DNA of 64,000 nucleotides from Elusimicrobiota bacterium (GTDB taxonomy: Bacteria; Elusimicrobiota; Elusimicrobia; Elusimicrobiales; UBA9959). Below the pieces are notes generated by a model. That model made no database searches and was not told where the DNA came from. It was given only the letters and a program-made list of their open reading frames with translations. Positions 31,142 through 39,620 of the stretch are shown here, one piece after another (position 1 is the first letter of the stretch; each line of letters starts with the position of its first letter). Where the stretch lies: NCBI GenBank assembly GCA_003482905.1, contig DMXM01000029.1, forward strand, positions 52,010-116,009, in the 5' to 3' direction. The position numbers and the translations under genes were made by a program.

Positions 31142-32137
31142 TTATTTTATTTCCCAGGCGTCGGGGCCCGAGAGGAGGACTTCCAGCTCGTGGTCTTTGG
31201 TGTCGCCGATGGAGGCTACCTGGTTGTAGTAGAGCTCCTCGTAGGAGGGCTTGGCGGTGGCGCGCAGGACACCCAGGGGAAGCGGGAAGGCCGGCTGGGT
31301 GAAGCCGCTTACAAGGTAGGCCATCTCGGCGTTGGTTTCGTCGTAGACCGCCACTTCGGCCGGGACGGCGCCGGCGAAGGTGATGACTTCCGGGTGGAAA
31401 TTCCTGAACACTATGCCTTTGTCCTTGTTCTTGCCGAACACAAGGGGTTTGCCGTGCTCCACGCGCAACAGTACGTCTTCGCGCGTGGCAGGGTCCTTGA
31501 GCGGGTCGAATTCTTTGTCTGAAAAGGGCACGCATTTCTGCAGTATCTCAACGAATGTGGTGCCGTTATGCCTGGCGGCCCTCTCCAGTATGGCTGAAGT
31601 GCCGGGGATGTCGTTGTCCATACCGCGCGCCACAAATGTGCAGTCCAACCCCACAGCGAAACGGGCGGGATTAAACGGGTAGTCTATGGAACCGGCCGGG
31701 GTGCTCTTGGTTTTGGTGCCGGGCTGCGTGGTGGGCGAGGCCTGGCCCTTGGTCAGGGCGTAAATGCGGTTATTCAACAATACTATCTTGAGCCCTATAT
31801 TGCGGCGGATGGCGTGCATCATGTGGTTGCCGCCTATGGAGAGTCCGTCGCCGTCGCCGGTTATCACCCAAACGGAGAGGTCGGGGTTGGAAAGCTTCAC
31901 GCCGGAAGCCACCGCCGCGGCGCGGCCGTGTATGGAGTGGAAGCCATAGGTGTTGACGTAATACGGGAGGCGGCTGGAGCAGCCGATACCGGAGATAACG
32001 GCAAAATTCTCATGCGGCAGGCCCATGCCGGCCAGCGTCTTCTGTATCATGTTGAGGATGGCGAAGTCGCCGCAGCCGGGGCACCATTTTACCGGCAGGT
32101 TGGATGAGAAATCCTTGGCGGTGAGTTTGATCTCCAT
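31142..32137 (-). CDS. korB: 2-oxoacid:ferredoxin oxidoreductase, beta (TPP) subunit
   Basis: 331 residues. WCPGCGDF near the N-terminus, SGIGCSSRLPYY, and the TPP/Mg site GDGDGLSIGGNHMMHA..NNRIYALTKGQ are typical of KorB/OforB. With the gamma-alpha subunit it oxidises a 2-oxoacid, most likely 2-oxoglutarate, and passes electrons to ferredoxin, making succinyl-CoA and CO2. It follows korA by 1 bp. The neighbouring sucCD genes support 2-oxoglutarate as substrate; pyruvate or another 2-oxoacid cannot be excluded by motif alone. No ferredoxin-domain delta subunit is present here. Confidence 0.9.
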   Translation of the reverse strand: MEIKLTAKDFSSNLPVKWCPGCGDFAILNMIQKTLAGMGLPHENFAVISGIGCSSRLPYYVNTYGFHSIHGRAAAVASGVKLSNPDLSVWVITGDGDGLSIGGNHMMHAIRRNIGLKIVLLNNRIYALTKGQASPTTQPGTKTKSTPAGSIDYPFNPARFAVGLDCTFVARGMDNDIPGTSAILERAARHNGTTFVEILQKCVPFSDKEFDPLKDPATREDVLLRVEHGKPLVFGKNKDKGIVFRNFHPEVITFAGAVPAEVAVYDETNAEMAYLVSGFTQPAFPLPLGVLRATAKPSYEELYYNQVASIGDTKDHELEVLLSGPDAWEIK

Positions 32138-32138
32138 A

Positions 32139-33995
32139 TTAGTTCGCCCCCAGGATAGCTTTTATCTTGGCGAGGACCTCGTCGGCATTGAGGGGCTGGC
32201 CCTGTACTTTGTTAAGGCCCAGCGGCGCCAGCAAATATTCACTGCGCAGGAGCTGCCGCAATTGGCCGGTATTCTCCTCGGGCACCAGCACCTTGCGGAA
32301 GCGGCGCATGACGGCTTCAAGGTCCGACGGCAGCGGGAAGATGTGGCGTATATGGGCGGACGAAACCTTAAGGCCCGCGCGGCGGGCTTCGGTAACGGCG
32401 GAGGTGATGGCGCCGTAGGTGGAGCCCCAGCCCAGCACCAGCAATTCGCCTTCGGCCTCGCCGTAGATCTTTGTGGGCGGTATTTCTTTGGCCACCCCGG
32501 CCACTTTTTGGGCGCGCAATTCCGTCATGCGCTCGTGGTTCTGGGCGTCGTAGCTGATGGCGCCGGTGCCGTCCAGCTTCTCCAGGCCGCCTATGCGGTG
32601 CTCGTAGCCTTTGAGGCCGGGCCAGGCCCAGGGGCGGGCCAGGGTTTGCGCGTCGCGCATGAAAGGCTGGAATTTCTCCGGCGAAGGCAGCGGGCTCGCC
32701 TGGAATTTGGGCAGTTCCGAAAGTTTTGGTATGCGGAAAGGCTCGGAACCGTTGGAAAGGTATGAATTTGAAAGCACTATCACCGGCGTCATGTACTTTA
32801 CGGCTATGCGCGCGGCCTCCAGCGTGGTGTTAAAACAGTCGGCGGGGCTGGCGGCGGCCATAACCACCAGCGGGCATTCGCCGTGGCGGCCGTAAACGGC
32901 CTGCAGCAGGTCCGACTGTTCCGTTTTGGTTGGCAGGCCGGTGGAGGGCCCGCCGCGCTGCACGTCTATTATAACCATGGGCAGTTCCGCTATCACACCC
33001 AGGCCGATGGCCTCTATTTTAAGGGAAAGCCCGGGGCCGCTGGTGCCGGTGGCGGCCAGGTTGCCGCCGAAGGCCGCGCCCACGGTGGAACACATGGCCG
33101 CTATCTCGTCCTCCGCCTGGAAAACAACCACGTCCTTGGCCCGGTGTTTGGACAGGGTATGCAGTATTTCAGAAGCCGGGGTTATGGGATAGGAACCGTA
33201 AAAAAGCTTCTTCTTGAGCAGTTTGGCCGCGGTTATAAGCGCATAGGCGGCGGCCTCGTTGCCGGTGAGGTTGCGGTACTTGCCGGGGGTCACGGCGCTT
33301 TTCTTCAGCTGGAACCGCGCGTCGAATATCTCGGTGGTTTCGGCGTAATCGTAGCCCGCTTCCAGCACCTTGGCGTTGGCGGCGGCCAGCGCGGGGACCT
33401 TGGAGAACTTGCTCTTTATCCGCTCCTTGGTGGGCCCCAGCGGCAGGCCGTACATCCAGAACAGTATGCCCAGCAGGTAGAAATTCTTGCATTTAATTAT
33501 CTGCGCCTGGGTCAGGCCGGAATCCTTAAGGGCGTTCTCGGTAAGGGTATTGGCCGGCACGCCTATCACCCGGTAATTGCCCAGCGAGCCGTCCTCGAGC
33601 GGGTTAGAGGTATAGCCGGCCTTTGCCAGCGCCGCCTGGCTGAAAGCGTCGGAGTTGGCCAGTATAACGGTGCCCTTGTCCAGGTCCTTCAGGTTGACGG
33701 CTAGCGCCGCCGGGTTCATCACCATCAGAACGTTGGGTTTGTTGCCGGGGGTAAGCACGGAATCGTCGCCGAAGCTTATCTGGAAGCCGCTCACCCCGGC
33801 TAGCGTGCCGGCTGGGGCGCGGATCTCGGCCGGGTAGTCGGGCAGGGTGCTCAGGTCGTTGCCGGCCACGGCCGTGGCGTTGGCGAACTGGGAGCCCACC
33901 AGCTGGATGCCGTCGCCCGAGTCGCCGGCGAAGCGCACGGTGACGGAACTCAGTTCGCTCACGTTCACGTTCTTATCGTTCCTGGGTTCGCTCAT
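32139..33995 (-). CDS. korA: 2-oxoacid:ferredoxin oxidoreductase, fused gamma-alpha subunit
   Basis: 618 residues. The N-terminal ~200 residues are the gamma domain (VTVRFAGDSGDGIQLVGSQFA), followed by the alpha domain (LTGNEAAAYALITAA, YPITPASEILHTLSKH, AEDEIAAMCSTVGAAFGG, GTSGPGLSLKIEAIGL, IDVQRGGPSTGLPTKTEQSDL). The gamma-alpha fusion is the usual KorA form. It partners KorB. Upstream, a divergent 117-bp region holds promoters for both korAB and sucCD, so the two operons may be co-regulated. Confidence 0.92.
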   Translation of the reverse strand: MSEPRNDKNVNVSELSSVTVRFAGDSGDGIQLVGSQFANATAVAGNDLSTLPDYPAEIRAPAGTLAGVSGFQISFGDDSVLTPGNKPNVLMVMNPAALAVNLKDLDKGTVILANSDAFSQAALAKAGYTSNPLEDGSLGNYRVIGVPANTLTENALKDSGLTQAQIIKCKNFYLLGILFWMYGLPLGPTKERIKSKFSKVPALAAANAKVLEAGYDYAETTEIFDARFQLKKSAVTPGKYRNLTGNEAAAYALITAAKLLKKKLFYGSYPITPASEILHTLSKHRAKDVVVFQAEDEIAAMCSTVGAAFGGNLAATGTSGPGLSLKIEAIGLGVIAELPMVIIDVQRGGPSTGLPTKTEQSDLLQAVYGRHGECPLVVMAAASPADCFNTTLEAARIAVKYMTPVIVLSNSYLSNGSEPFRIPKLSELPKFQASPLPSPEKFQPFMRDAQTLARPWAWPGLKGYEHRIGGLEKLDGTGAISYDAQNHERMTELRAQKVAGVAKEIPPTKIYGEAEGELLVLGWGSTYGAITSAVTEARRAGLKVSSAHIRHIFPLPSDLEAVMRRFRKVLVPEENTGQLRQLLRSEYLLAPLGLNKVQGQPLNADEVLAKIKAILGAN

Positions 33996-34048
33996 TGTCG
34001 TAACCTCTTAAAACCGTTCTATCCGCGGGCCGGTGAAGCCGAGAACTT

Positions 34049-34077
34049 ATAGTACAATTTATATTATAATTCTTCAA
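34049..34077 (-). promoter_or_regulatory. Candidate promoter for korAB
   Basis: Minus strand: -35 TTGAAG (34072-34077), 17-bp spacer, -10 TACTAT (34049-34054), upstream of the korA ATG. On the plus strand a TATAAT at 34065-34070 may serve sucC, though its -35 match is poor. Confidence 0.5.
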
Positions 34078-34112
34078 ACCGCTACCCCTCCGCGGTCATA
34101 AAGAGGTTTTAG

Positions 34113-35270
34113 ATGAAATTATTGGAATACGAAGGCAAAGAAATTTTAGAGCGCTACGCCATTCCCATGCCCAAACGCCACGGGGTGCTGAAAATAGGCG
34201 ACAGCGCGGAACACCTGAAGCTGGACGGCCCCGGCCCCTGGATAGTGAAAGCCCAGGTACTGGCGGGCGGCCGGGGCAAGGCCGGCGGCGTCAAGCTGGC
34301 GAAAACCCCGGCCGAGGCCAGGGAGACCGCCGTGAACATGCTGGGGATGAAGATAGTCACCCACCAGACGCAGGGCCGCGCCCTCACAGTGGAAGAAGTG
34401 CTGGTGGAGGACGCCTGCGCCATAGCCCGCGAGATCTACATTTCGGTGGTGCTGGACCGCAAGGCGGCCGGCGCGGCCATAATAGCCTCGGCCGAGGGCG
34501 GCATGAGCATAGAGGAGCTGGCCGCCAGCCATCCGGAAAAGATAATAAAGGTGCCGGTGGACATAGAGGCGGGGCTGCTGGATTACCAGGCGCGCCAGCT
34601 GGCCTTCGACCTGAAGATCCCCCGGGAAAATTTCTCCGGGTTCACGGCTTTCGCCAAACAGCTGGTGCGCGCTTTCACCGACATGGACGCAAGCCTGGTG
34701 GAGGTGAACCCGCTGATAATTTCGGAGGACGGGCGCCTGCTGGCCCTGGACGCCAAGATAGTCACCGACGACAACGCCCTGTTCCGCCACAAGGACCTGG
34801 CGGCCAAACCCGACCACGAGGCCTCCGACATAGAGATAGAGGCCAAGGCTATAGGGATAAATTATATAGGCCTGGACGGCGACATAGGCTGCATGGTAAA
34901 CGGGGCCGGGCTTGCCATGGCCACGCTGGACACGGTGAAAATGGCCGGCGGGAACGCGGCCAACTTTCTGGACGTAGGCGGCGGCGCCACCGTGGACCAG
35001 ATCACGTTGGCCTTCCAGATAATATTGAAAGACCCCAAAGTAAAGGCCGTGCTGGTCAATATTTTCGGCGGCATTATGAAATGCGACAATATAGCCGCGG
35101 GCGTGGTGGAAGCCTCTAAAAAAGTGAAAATAGGCGTGCCCCTCATTGTGCGCCTGGAGGGAACACGGGTGAAGGAAGGCAGGGAAATACTGGCCAAGTC
35201 CGGCATCAAAATAGAGCAGGCCGATTCCCTCTGGGAGGCCGCGCAGAAAGCCGTGGCGGCGGCCAGGTAA
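34113..35270 (+). CDS. sucC: Succinyl-CoA synthetase (ADP-forming), beta subunit
   Basis: 385 residues. ATP-grasp N-terminus (MKLLEYEGKEILERYAIPMP, KAQVLAGGRGKAGGVKL), EVNPLIISEDGRLLALDAKI, and the C-terminal NIFGGIMKCDNIAAGVV motif identify SucC. It pairs with SucD to convert succinyl-CoA to succinate with formation of a nucleoside triphosphate. Starts at an ATG with GAGG upstream; the stop lies 3 bp before sucD. Divergent from korAB, which makes succinyl-CoA, so the four genes form a ferredoxin-linked TCA segment. Confidence 0.95.
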   Translation: MKLLEYEGKEILERYAIPMPKRHGVLKIGDSAEHLKLDGPGPWIVKAQVLAGGRGKAGGVKLAKTPAEARETAVNMLGMKIVTHQTQGRALTVEEVLVEDACAIAREIYISVVLDRKAAGAAIIASAEGGMSIEELAASHPEKIIKVPVDIEAGLLDYQARQLAFDLKIPRENFSGFTAFAKQLVRAFTDMDASLVEVNPLIISEDGRLLALDAKIVTDDNALFRHKDLAAKPDHEASDIEIEAKAIGINYIGLDGDIGCMVNGAGLAMATLDTVKMAGGNAANFLDVGGGATVDQITLAFQIILKDPKVKAVLVNIFGGIMKCDNIAAGVVEASKKVKIGVPLIVRLEGTRVKEGREILAKSGIKIEQADSLWEAAQKAVAAAR

Positions 35271-35273
35271 ATT

Positions 35274-36188
35274 ATGTCCATACTTTTAAACAAGAAGACC
35301 AAGCTGATAGTGCACGGTTTTACCGGGGCGCAGGGGTCCTTCCACGCGCAGCAGTGCCTGGATTACGGTTCGAACATAGTCGGCGGAGTAACCCCGGGCA
35401 AGGGCGGCGCGCAGCACCTGGGGCTGCCGGTATTCAACACCGCCCGCGAAGCCGTGAAAGCCACCGGCGCCGACGCCTCGCTGATCTTTGTCCCGCCTCC
35501 CTACGCGGCGGATTCCATCCTTGAGGCGGCCGACGCCGGCATAAAGGTCATTATCTGCATTACCGAGGGCATCCCGGTGCTGGACATGGTGCGCGTGAAG
35601 AAACGCCTGGACGCCATGCGCGCGGCCGGCGCGGATATTACGCTGGTGGGCCCCAACTGCCCGGGCGTCATAACGCCCGGGGAATGCAAAGCCGGCATCA
35701 TGCCCGGCTACATACACAAGAAAGGCTGCGTGGGAGTGGTTTCGCGCTCCGGCACCCTTACCTACGAAGCCGTCTGGCAGGTGACCAGCCAGGGCCTTGG
35801 CCAATCCACCGTTATAGGCATAGGCGGAGACCCGGTGCAGGGCATGAACTTCGTGGACGCGCTGAAGCTTTTCCAGGCCGACAGCCAGACCGAAGCCGTC
35901 ATTATGATAGGCGAGATAGGCGGCGCGGCCGAAGAGGACGCGGCCCTGTATATAAAAAAAGAGATGACAAAGCCCGTGTTCTGTTTTGTGGCCGGCAAAA
36001 CCGCCCCCCCCGGCCGCCGCATGGGCCACGCCGGCGCCATAGTGGAGGGCGCCGCCGGCACCCACGCCTCCAAAGTGGAGGCGCTTAAAAAGGCCGGCGC
36101 CAAGGTGGTGGACAACCTTTCCGAAATAGGCGCGGCCGTGGCCGCGGGTTTAAAAACCAAAACAAAAACCAAAGCGGCCCGTAAATAG
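35274..36188 (+). CDS. sucD: Succinyl-CoA synthetase, alpha subunit
   Basis: 304 residues. The N-terminal Rossmann domain has [20 protein letters not shown] and [19 protein letters not shown], then [33 protein letters not shown], and [13 protein letters not shown]. The phosphorylated His is in [21 protein letters not shown]. All match SucD. Operon partner of sucC. Confidence 0.95.
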   Translation: MSILLNKKTKLIVHGFTGAQGSFHAQQCLDYGSNIVGGVTPGKGGAQHLGLPVFNTAREAVKATGADASLIFVPPPYAADSILEAADAGIKVIICITEGIPVLDMVRVKKRLDAMRAAGADITLVGPNCPGVITPGECKAGIMPGYIHKKGCVGVVSRSGTLTYEAVWQVTSQGLGQSTVIGIGGDPVQGMNFVDALKLFQADSQTEAVIMIGEIGGAAEEDAALYIKKEMTKPVFCFVAGKTAPPGRRMGHAGAIVEGAAGTHASKVEALKKAGAKVVDNLSEIGAAVAAGLKTKTKTKAARK

Positions 36189-36230
36189 TAGAATTAACGG
36201 GAACGATAAAAGACAGGATAGCGGCGACCG

Positions 36231-37157
36231 ATGATAAAGCGATATAAGATAAAAGACCACCATATAATGCCCGTAGAGGCGGAGACCCCCGATATCTGGG
36301 TGGTTGTGAACCCGACGGACGACGAAAAGAAATGGCTGGTGGAGAATTTCGCGCTGGACGAACACAACTTTGCCTCGGCTTTCGACCCCGAAGAGCCGGC
36401 CCGCATGGAGTTCGAACCGGACCATATGGCCCTGATCTTCAAGCGCCCCAAGAATTACTCCTCCAAAGACCATTTCATGTTCAAAGTGTCGTCCATGGGG
36501 CTGTTCCTTTTCAAGGACAAGCTGATCCTGGCCCTCTCGGAGGACATCAATATGTTCTCCGGCAAGTATTTCAAGCAGGTCAGCGGCATCCGCGAGGTTT
36601 TCCTCAAGCTCATTTTCAATTCCATCTTTCACTTCATGGAACATCTCAAGGTCATCAACATGATAGCCGAGGAGATAGAGACCAAGATCACCTACTCCAT
36701 GGAGAACCGCCACCTGCTCAACCTGTTCACCCTGGAGAAAAGCCTGGTGTATTACCTCAACGCCATAAACGCCAACTCCTATGTGATAGACCGCCTGAAG
36801 CACAACACCGACAAAATGGGCCTGACGCCTAAAAGCGTGGAGTTCCTCGACGACATCATCATCGAGAACAACCAGTGCTACCGGCAGGCCGAGATCTATT
36901 CCAATATATTCTCCTCGCTGGTGGGCGCGCGCGCCTCCATTGTGGCCAACAACCTCAACATCCTCATGAAGAACCTCAACGCCATAGTCATAGCTGTGGC
37001 CGTCCCGAGCTTCTTCGCCGGGGTGGGCGGCATGTCCGAGCTCTACGCCATAACCGGGGTAAACAACCCGCGCCTGGCTTATCCGCTTTTCCTGGCCGCC
37101 ATGCTGGCCGTAGGCGTGGCCACGTTCGTCCTGATAAAGCGCCTGGAAAAACACTAA
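36231..37157 (+). CDS. CorA-like magnesium/metal transporter with GMS in place of GMN
   Basis: 308 residues with the CorA plan: N-terminal cytoplasmic domain, a long helix (EEIETKITYSMENRHLLNLFTLEKSLVYYLNAINANSYV, here split by charged turns) and two C-terminal membrane helices (NAIVIAVAVPSFFAGVGG and YPLFLAAMLAVGVATFVLI). The signature loop after the first helix reads G267-M268-S269 (GGMSELY) instead of the usual GMN. GMN binds hydrated Mg2+ at the pore mouth; the Ser suggests altered selectivity or efflux function. It lies about 40 bp after sucD and 50 bp before rimO. Confidence 0.85.
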   Translation: MIKRYKIKDHHIMPVEAETPDIWVVVNPTDDEKKWLVENFALDEHNFASAFDPEEPARMEFEPDHMALIFKRPKNYSSKDHFMFKVSSMGLFLFKDKLILALSEDINMFSGKYFKQVSGIREVFLKLIFNSIFHFMEHLKVINMIAEEIETKITYSMENRHLLNLFTLEKSLVYYLNAINANSYVIDRLKHNTDKMGLTPKSVEFLDDIIIENNQCYRQAEIYSNIFSSLVGARASIVANNLNILMKNLNAIVIAVAVPSFFAGVGGMSELYAITGVNNPRLAYPLFLAAMLAVGVATFVLIKRLEKH

Positions 37158-37209
37158 CGTCCCGGTTCCGGTGAATAACGGTCCGTTCACCCCCTAATAC
37201 CGCCACCCT

Positions 37210-38508
37210 ATGCCCAAACTATTCATTGTCTCGCTCGGCTGCCCCAAGAACCTTTCCGACGCGGAGGTGATGGCCGGCGAACTGACCGCCGCCGGCTGGC
37301 AGCTGACCCCCGACGAAGAGGGCGCCGACGCCGCCCTGATAAACACCTGCGCTTTCCTGTCGTCGGCGGTGGAGGAATCGGAAACGGAAATACGCCGACT
37401 GCTGGCGCTTAAGGCGCGGGGCAAACTCTCCAAAGTGATGGTAACGGGCTGCCTGGTGGAGCGCGAAAAAGAAAAGCTGGCCGCCCGCTTCCCCGGCCTG
37501 GACGCCGTGGTGGGCATACACGCCCTGGCCAAGGCCGCCAAAGCCATAGAGCAGGGCCGCAACTACATACTGCCGGCCGGGCCGCTGGCCTCGCCGCTTT
37601 TAAAGACCCGCCTGACCGCCTCCCACAGCGCCTATCTTAAAATAGCCGACGGCTGCGACAACCGCTGCGCCTATTGCCTGATCCCGTCCATACGCGGCGC
37701 CTTCAGGTCGAAGCCGGTGGAAGAGCTGGCCGGGGAAGCGCGCAAACTGGCCGAGAGCGGCGCCGTGGAGATCTCATTGATAGCGCAGGACACCACCGCC
37801 TACGGCACCGACCTCTACGGCCGGCCCCGCCTGGCCTGGCTGCTCAATACCCTGCTGCAGATCAAGAGCGTGAAGTGGTGGCGCCTGATGTACGTTTACC
37901 CTGAGCGCCTCCACAAAGAAGTGATAGAAGTGATGCGCGCCAACAAGAGCATAGTCCGCTACCTGGACATGCCGCTGCAACACGTCTCGGACAGGGTGCT
38001 CAAGCGCATGAACCGCGCCTCCTCGGAAAGATCCATAAAGACCAAGATAGCCGAACTGCGGCGCATAATGCCGGACATAGCCATCCGCACCAACTTCATA
38101 GTGGGCTTTCCCGGCGAGACGCGGGAAGATTTCAGCAGGCTGCTGGGCTTCGTTAAAAAAGAGCGCTTTGAGAACCTTGGCGTTTTCAAATATTCAAAAG
38201 AAGCCGGCACTCCGGCCGCCGGTTTCCCGGGGCAGGTCCCCGAGGACGTAAAAGAGGAGCGGGCGGCGGCGCTCATAAGCGCCCAGAGCGCCGTGGTGGA
38301 CGTCATCAACTCCGGGATCAAAGGAAAGGTCTTTGAAGTGCTGATGGATTCCCCGATTTCCGGGCGGACCTACCGCGACGCCCCGGAAATAGACGGGCGG
38401 GTGGAAGTGGAGACGCCGGCGGGCCGCAGGGCCCCCAAAGCCGGCGACCTTGTAAAGGTTAAGATCACGGCCGCCGCCGGGTATCTGCGCCGCGGCACCG
38501 CGGTATAG
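37210..38508 (+). CDS. rimO: Ribosomal protein S12 methylthiotransferase RimO
   Basis: 432 residues with the three parts of methylthiotransferases: N-terminal UPF0004 domain (VSLGCPKNLSDAEVM, LINTCAFLSSAVEES, VTGCLVER) with three cluster cysteines, a radical SAM centre (DGCDNRCAYCLIPSIRGAFRSKP) and a C-terminal TRAM-like domain. RimO adds a methylthio group to Asp of ribosomal protein S12; MiaB is the close paralogue acting on tRNA. SLGCPKNLSD and DGCDNRCAYCLIPSIRG favour RimO. Confidence 0.95.
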   Translation: MPKLFIVSLGCPKNLSDAEVMAGELTAAGWQLTPDEEGADAALINTCAFLSSAVEESETEIRRLLALKARGKLSKVMVTGCLVEREKEKLAARFPGLDAVVGIHALAKAAKAIEQGRNYILPAGPLASPLLKTRLTASHSAYLKIADGCDNRCAYCLIPSIRGAFRSKPVEELAGEARKLAESGAVEISLIAQDTTAYGTDLYGRPRLAWLLNTLLQIKSVKWWRLMYVYPERLHKEVIEVMRANKSIVRYLDMPLQHVSDRVLKRMNRASSERSIKTKIAELRRIMPDIAIRTNFIVGFPGETREDFSRLLGFVKKERFENLGVFKYSKEAGTPAAGFPGQVPEDVKEERAAALISAQSAVVDVINSGIKGKVFEVLMDSPISGRTYRDAPEIDGRVEVETPAGRRAPKAGDLVKVKITAAAGYLRRGTAV

Positions 38509-38596
38509 GGGCCTTTTTCATAAGTTTGCTTTTTACAGGACAAAATTGTTAGATTGGCAGTAGCGGGGGTTAGAAGCAATAGACAACAAGACCAAG

Positions 38597-38621
38597 CCCG
38601 CGCCGGGGACTCAGGCGCGGG
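38597..38621 (+). terminator. Hairpin after rimO, possible terminator
   Basis: CCCGCGCC pairs with GGCGCGGG around a 9-nt loop and is followed by an AT-rich stretch (TTATATAATTATG). The tail is not a clean T-run, and it also contains a TATAAT box (38626-38631), so it may be a terminator, a promoter element or both. Confidence 0.4.
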
Positions 38622-38636
38622 GTTATATAATTATGT

Positions 38637-38657
38637 AAACCGCGCAGTGCGCGGTTT
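38637..38657 (+). promoter_or_regulatory. Short perfect hairpin before the signalling operon
   Basis: AAACCGCGC and GCGCGGTTT pair around AGT. It lies between a TATAAT box and the GTG of the lipoprotein gene, so it would form in the 5' leader; possible attenuator or operator. No -35 box is evident. Confidence 0.4.
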
Positions 38658-38683
38658 GAGTAATTTTGCGAACGGGGGGGTGG

Positions 38684-39613
38684 GTGGGGAAAATCAAGAT
38701 ATTCGGCACATGGCGCGTATCCCGCGCGGGCATATTCGTACTATGCCTGCTGTTCCCGTTCATTCCGGCCTGCAATTCCGGCAAACCGGACAATTACACC
38801 CCGGAATACTCCTCACAGCCGCCGGAACAGCGGCGGATATATATCTTCGGAGTACACCCGCTGTATAATCCGCAGCGCCTTAACGAGGTCTATGGCCCCA
38901 TAATGGATTACCTGAACCGCCATATCTCAGGGGCGGTGTTCAAACTGGAAGCCTCCCGCTCGTATGATGAATTCGACAAAAAGCTCTATAACAGGAATTT
39001 TCATTTTGCCCTGCCAAACCCATACCAGACCATAAATTCCCTGCGCCACGGCTATCATGTCTTCGGAAAAGTGGGCGAGGACACTGAATTCCGCGGCATT
39101 ATCCTGATAAGGAAAGACGCCGGCATTAACAAGGTGAAGGACCTGCGCGGCAAAACCATAAGTTTTCCGGCCCCCACCGCCCTGGCCGCCACTATGATGC
39201 CTATCTATTTCCTGCATAACCGCGGTTTGGAAGCCGGGAAAGACTTCACCATTCTTTTTTCCGGCTCGCAGGAATCCTCCATAATGAACGTATATCTGCA
39301 TAAAAGCGCGGCTGGCGGCACCTGGCCGCCGCCATGGGAGGCGTTTAAGGAACGCAGCCCTGAAATAGCGGCGGAACTGGACATAAAATGGGAAACCCCC
39401 CCGCTGATAAACCTCAGCCTGGTAGCCCGGGACGACGTGCCGGACAATCTAAGGCGGCAGGTTTCCGGACTTCTATTCTCATTACATAACAGCGAAGAAG
39501 GCCGGCGTCTCCTCTCGGCGCTGCCGCTTAAAAGATTTGAACCGGCCACGGACGCTACTTATTCTCCGGTTTTGGAATTTATAAAAAAATACAATAAGGC
39601 CATCCGGCAATAA
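38684..39613 (+). CDS. PhnD-like periplasmic-binding lipoprotein
   Basis: 309 residues from the GTG at 38684, which follows a G-rich ribosome-binding stretch and gives a proper lipoprotein signal (GIFVLCLLFPFIPAC, Cys about residue 30). The rest is a phosphonate/phosphite-binding (PhnD) fold: IYIFGVHPLYNPQRLNEVYGPIMDYL, RNFHFALPNPYQTIN, GIILIRKDAGINKVKDLRGKTISFPAPTALA and FSGSQESSIMNVYLHKSAAGG. No ABC permease or ATPase is beside it; the next gene, 7 bp on, is a sensor kinase. It is more likely a ligand sensor for that kinase than part of a transporter. Ligand unknown. Confidence 0.8.
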   Translation: MGKIKIFGTWRVSRAGIFVLCLLFPFIPACNSGKPDNYTPEYSSQPPEQRRIYIFGVHPLYNPQRLNEVYGPIMDYLNRHISGAVFKLEASRSYDEFDKKLYNRNFHFALPNPYQTINSLRHGYHVFGKVGEDTEFRGIILIRKDAGINKVKDLRGKTISFPAPTALAATMMPIYFLHNRGLEAGKDFTILFSGSQESSIMNVYLHKSAAGGTWPPPWEAFKERSPEIAAELDIKWETPPLINLSLVARDDVPDNLRRQVSGLLFSLHNSEEGRRLLSALPLKRFEPATDATYSPVLEFIKKYNKAIRQ

Positions 39614-39620
39614 GCCCCTT

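Noticed and set aside
38554..38868. 104-codon plus-strand frame after rimO
   Set aside because: It runs across two hairpins and into the lipoprotein gene in another frame; no coding character.
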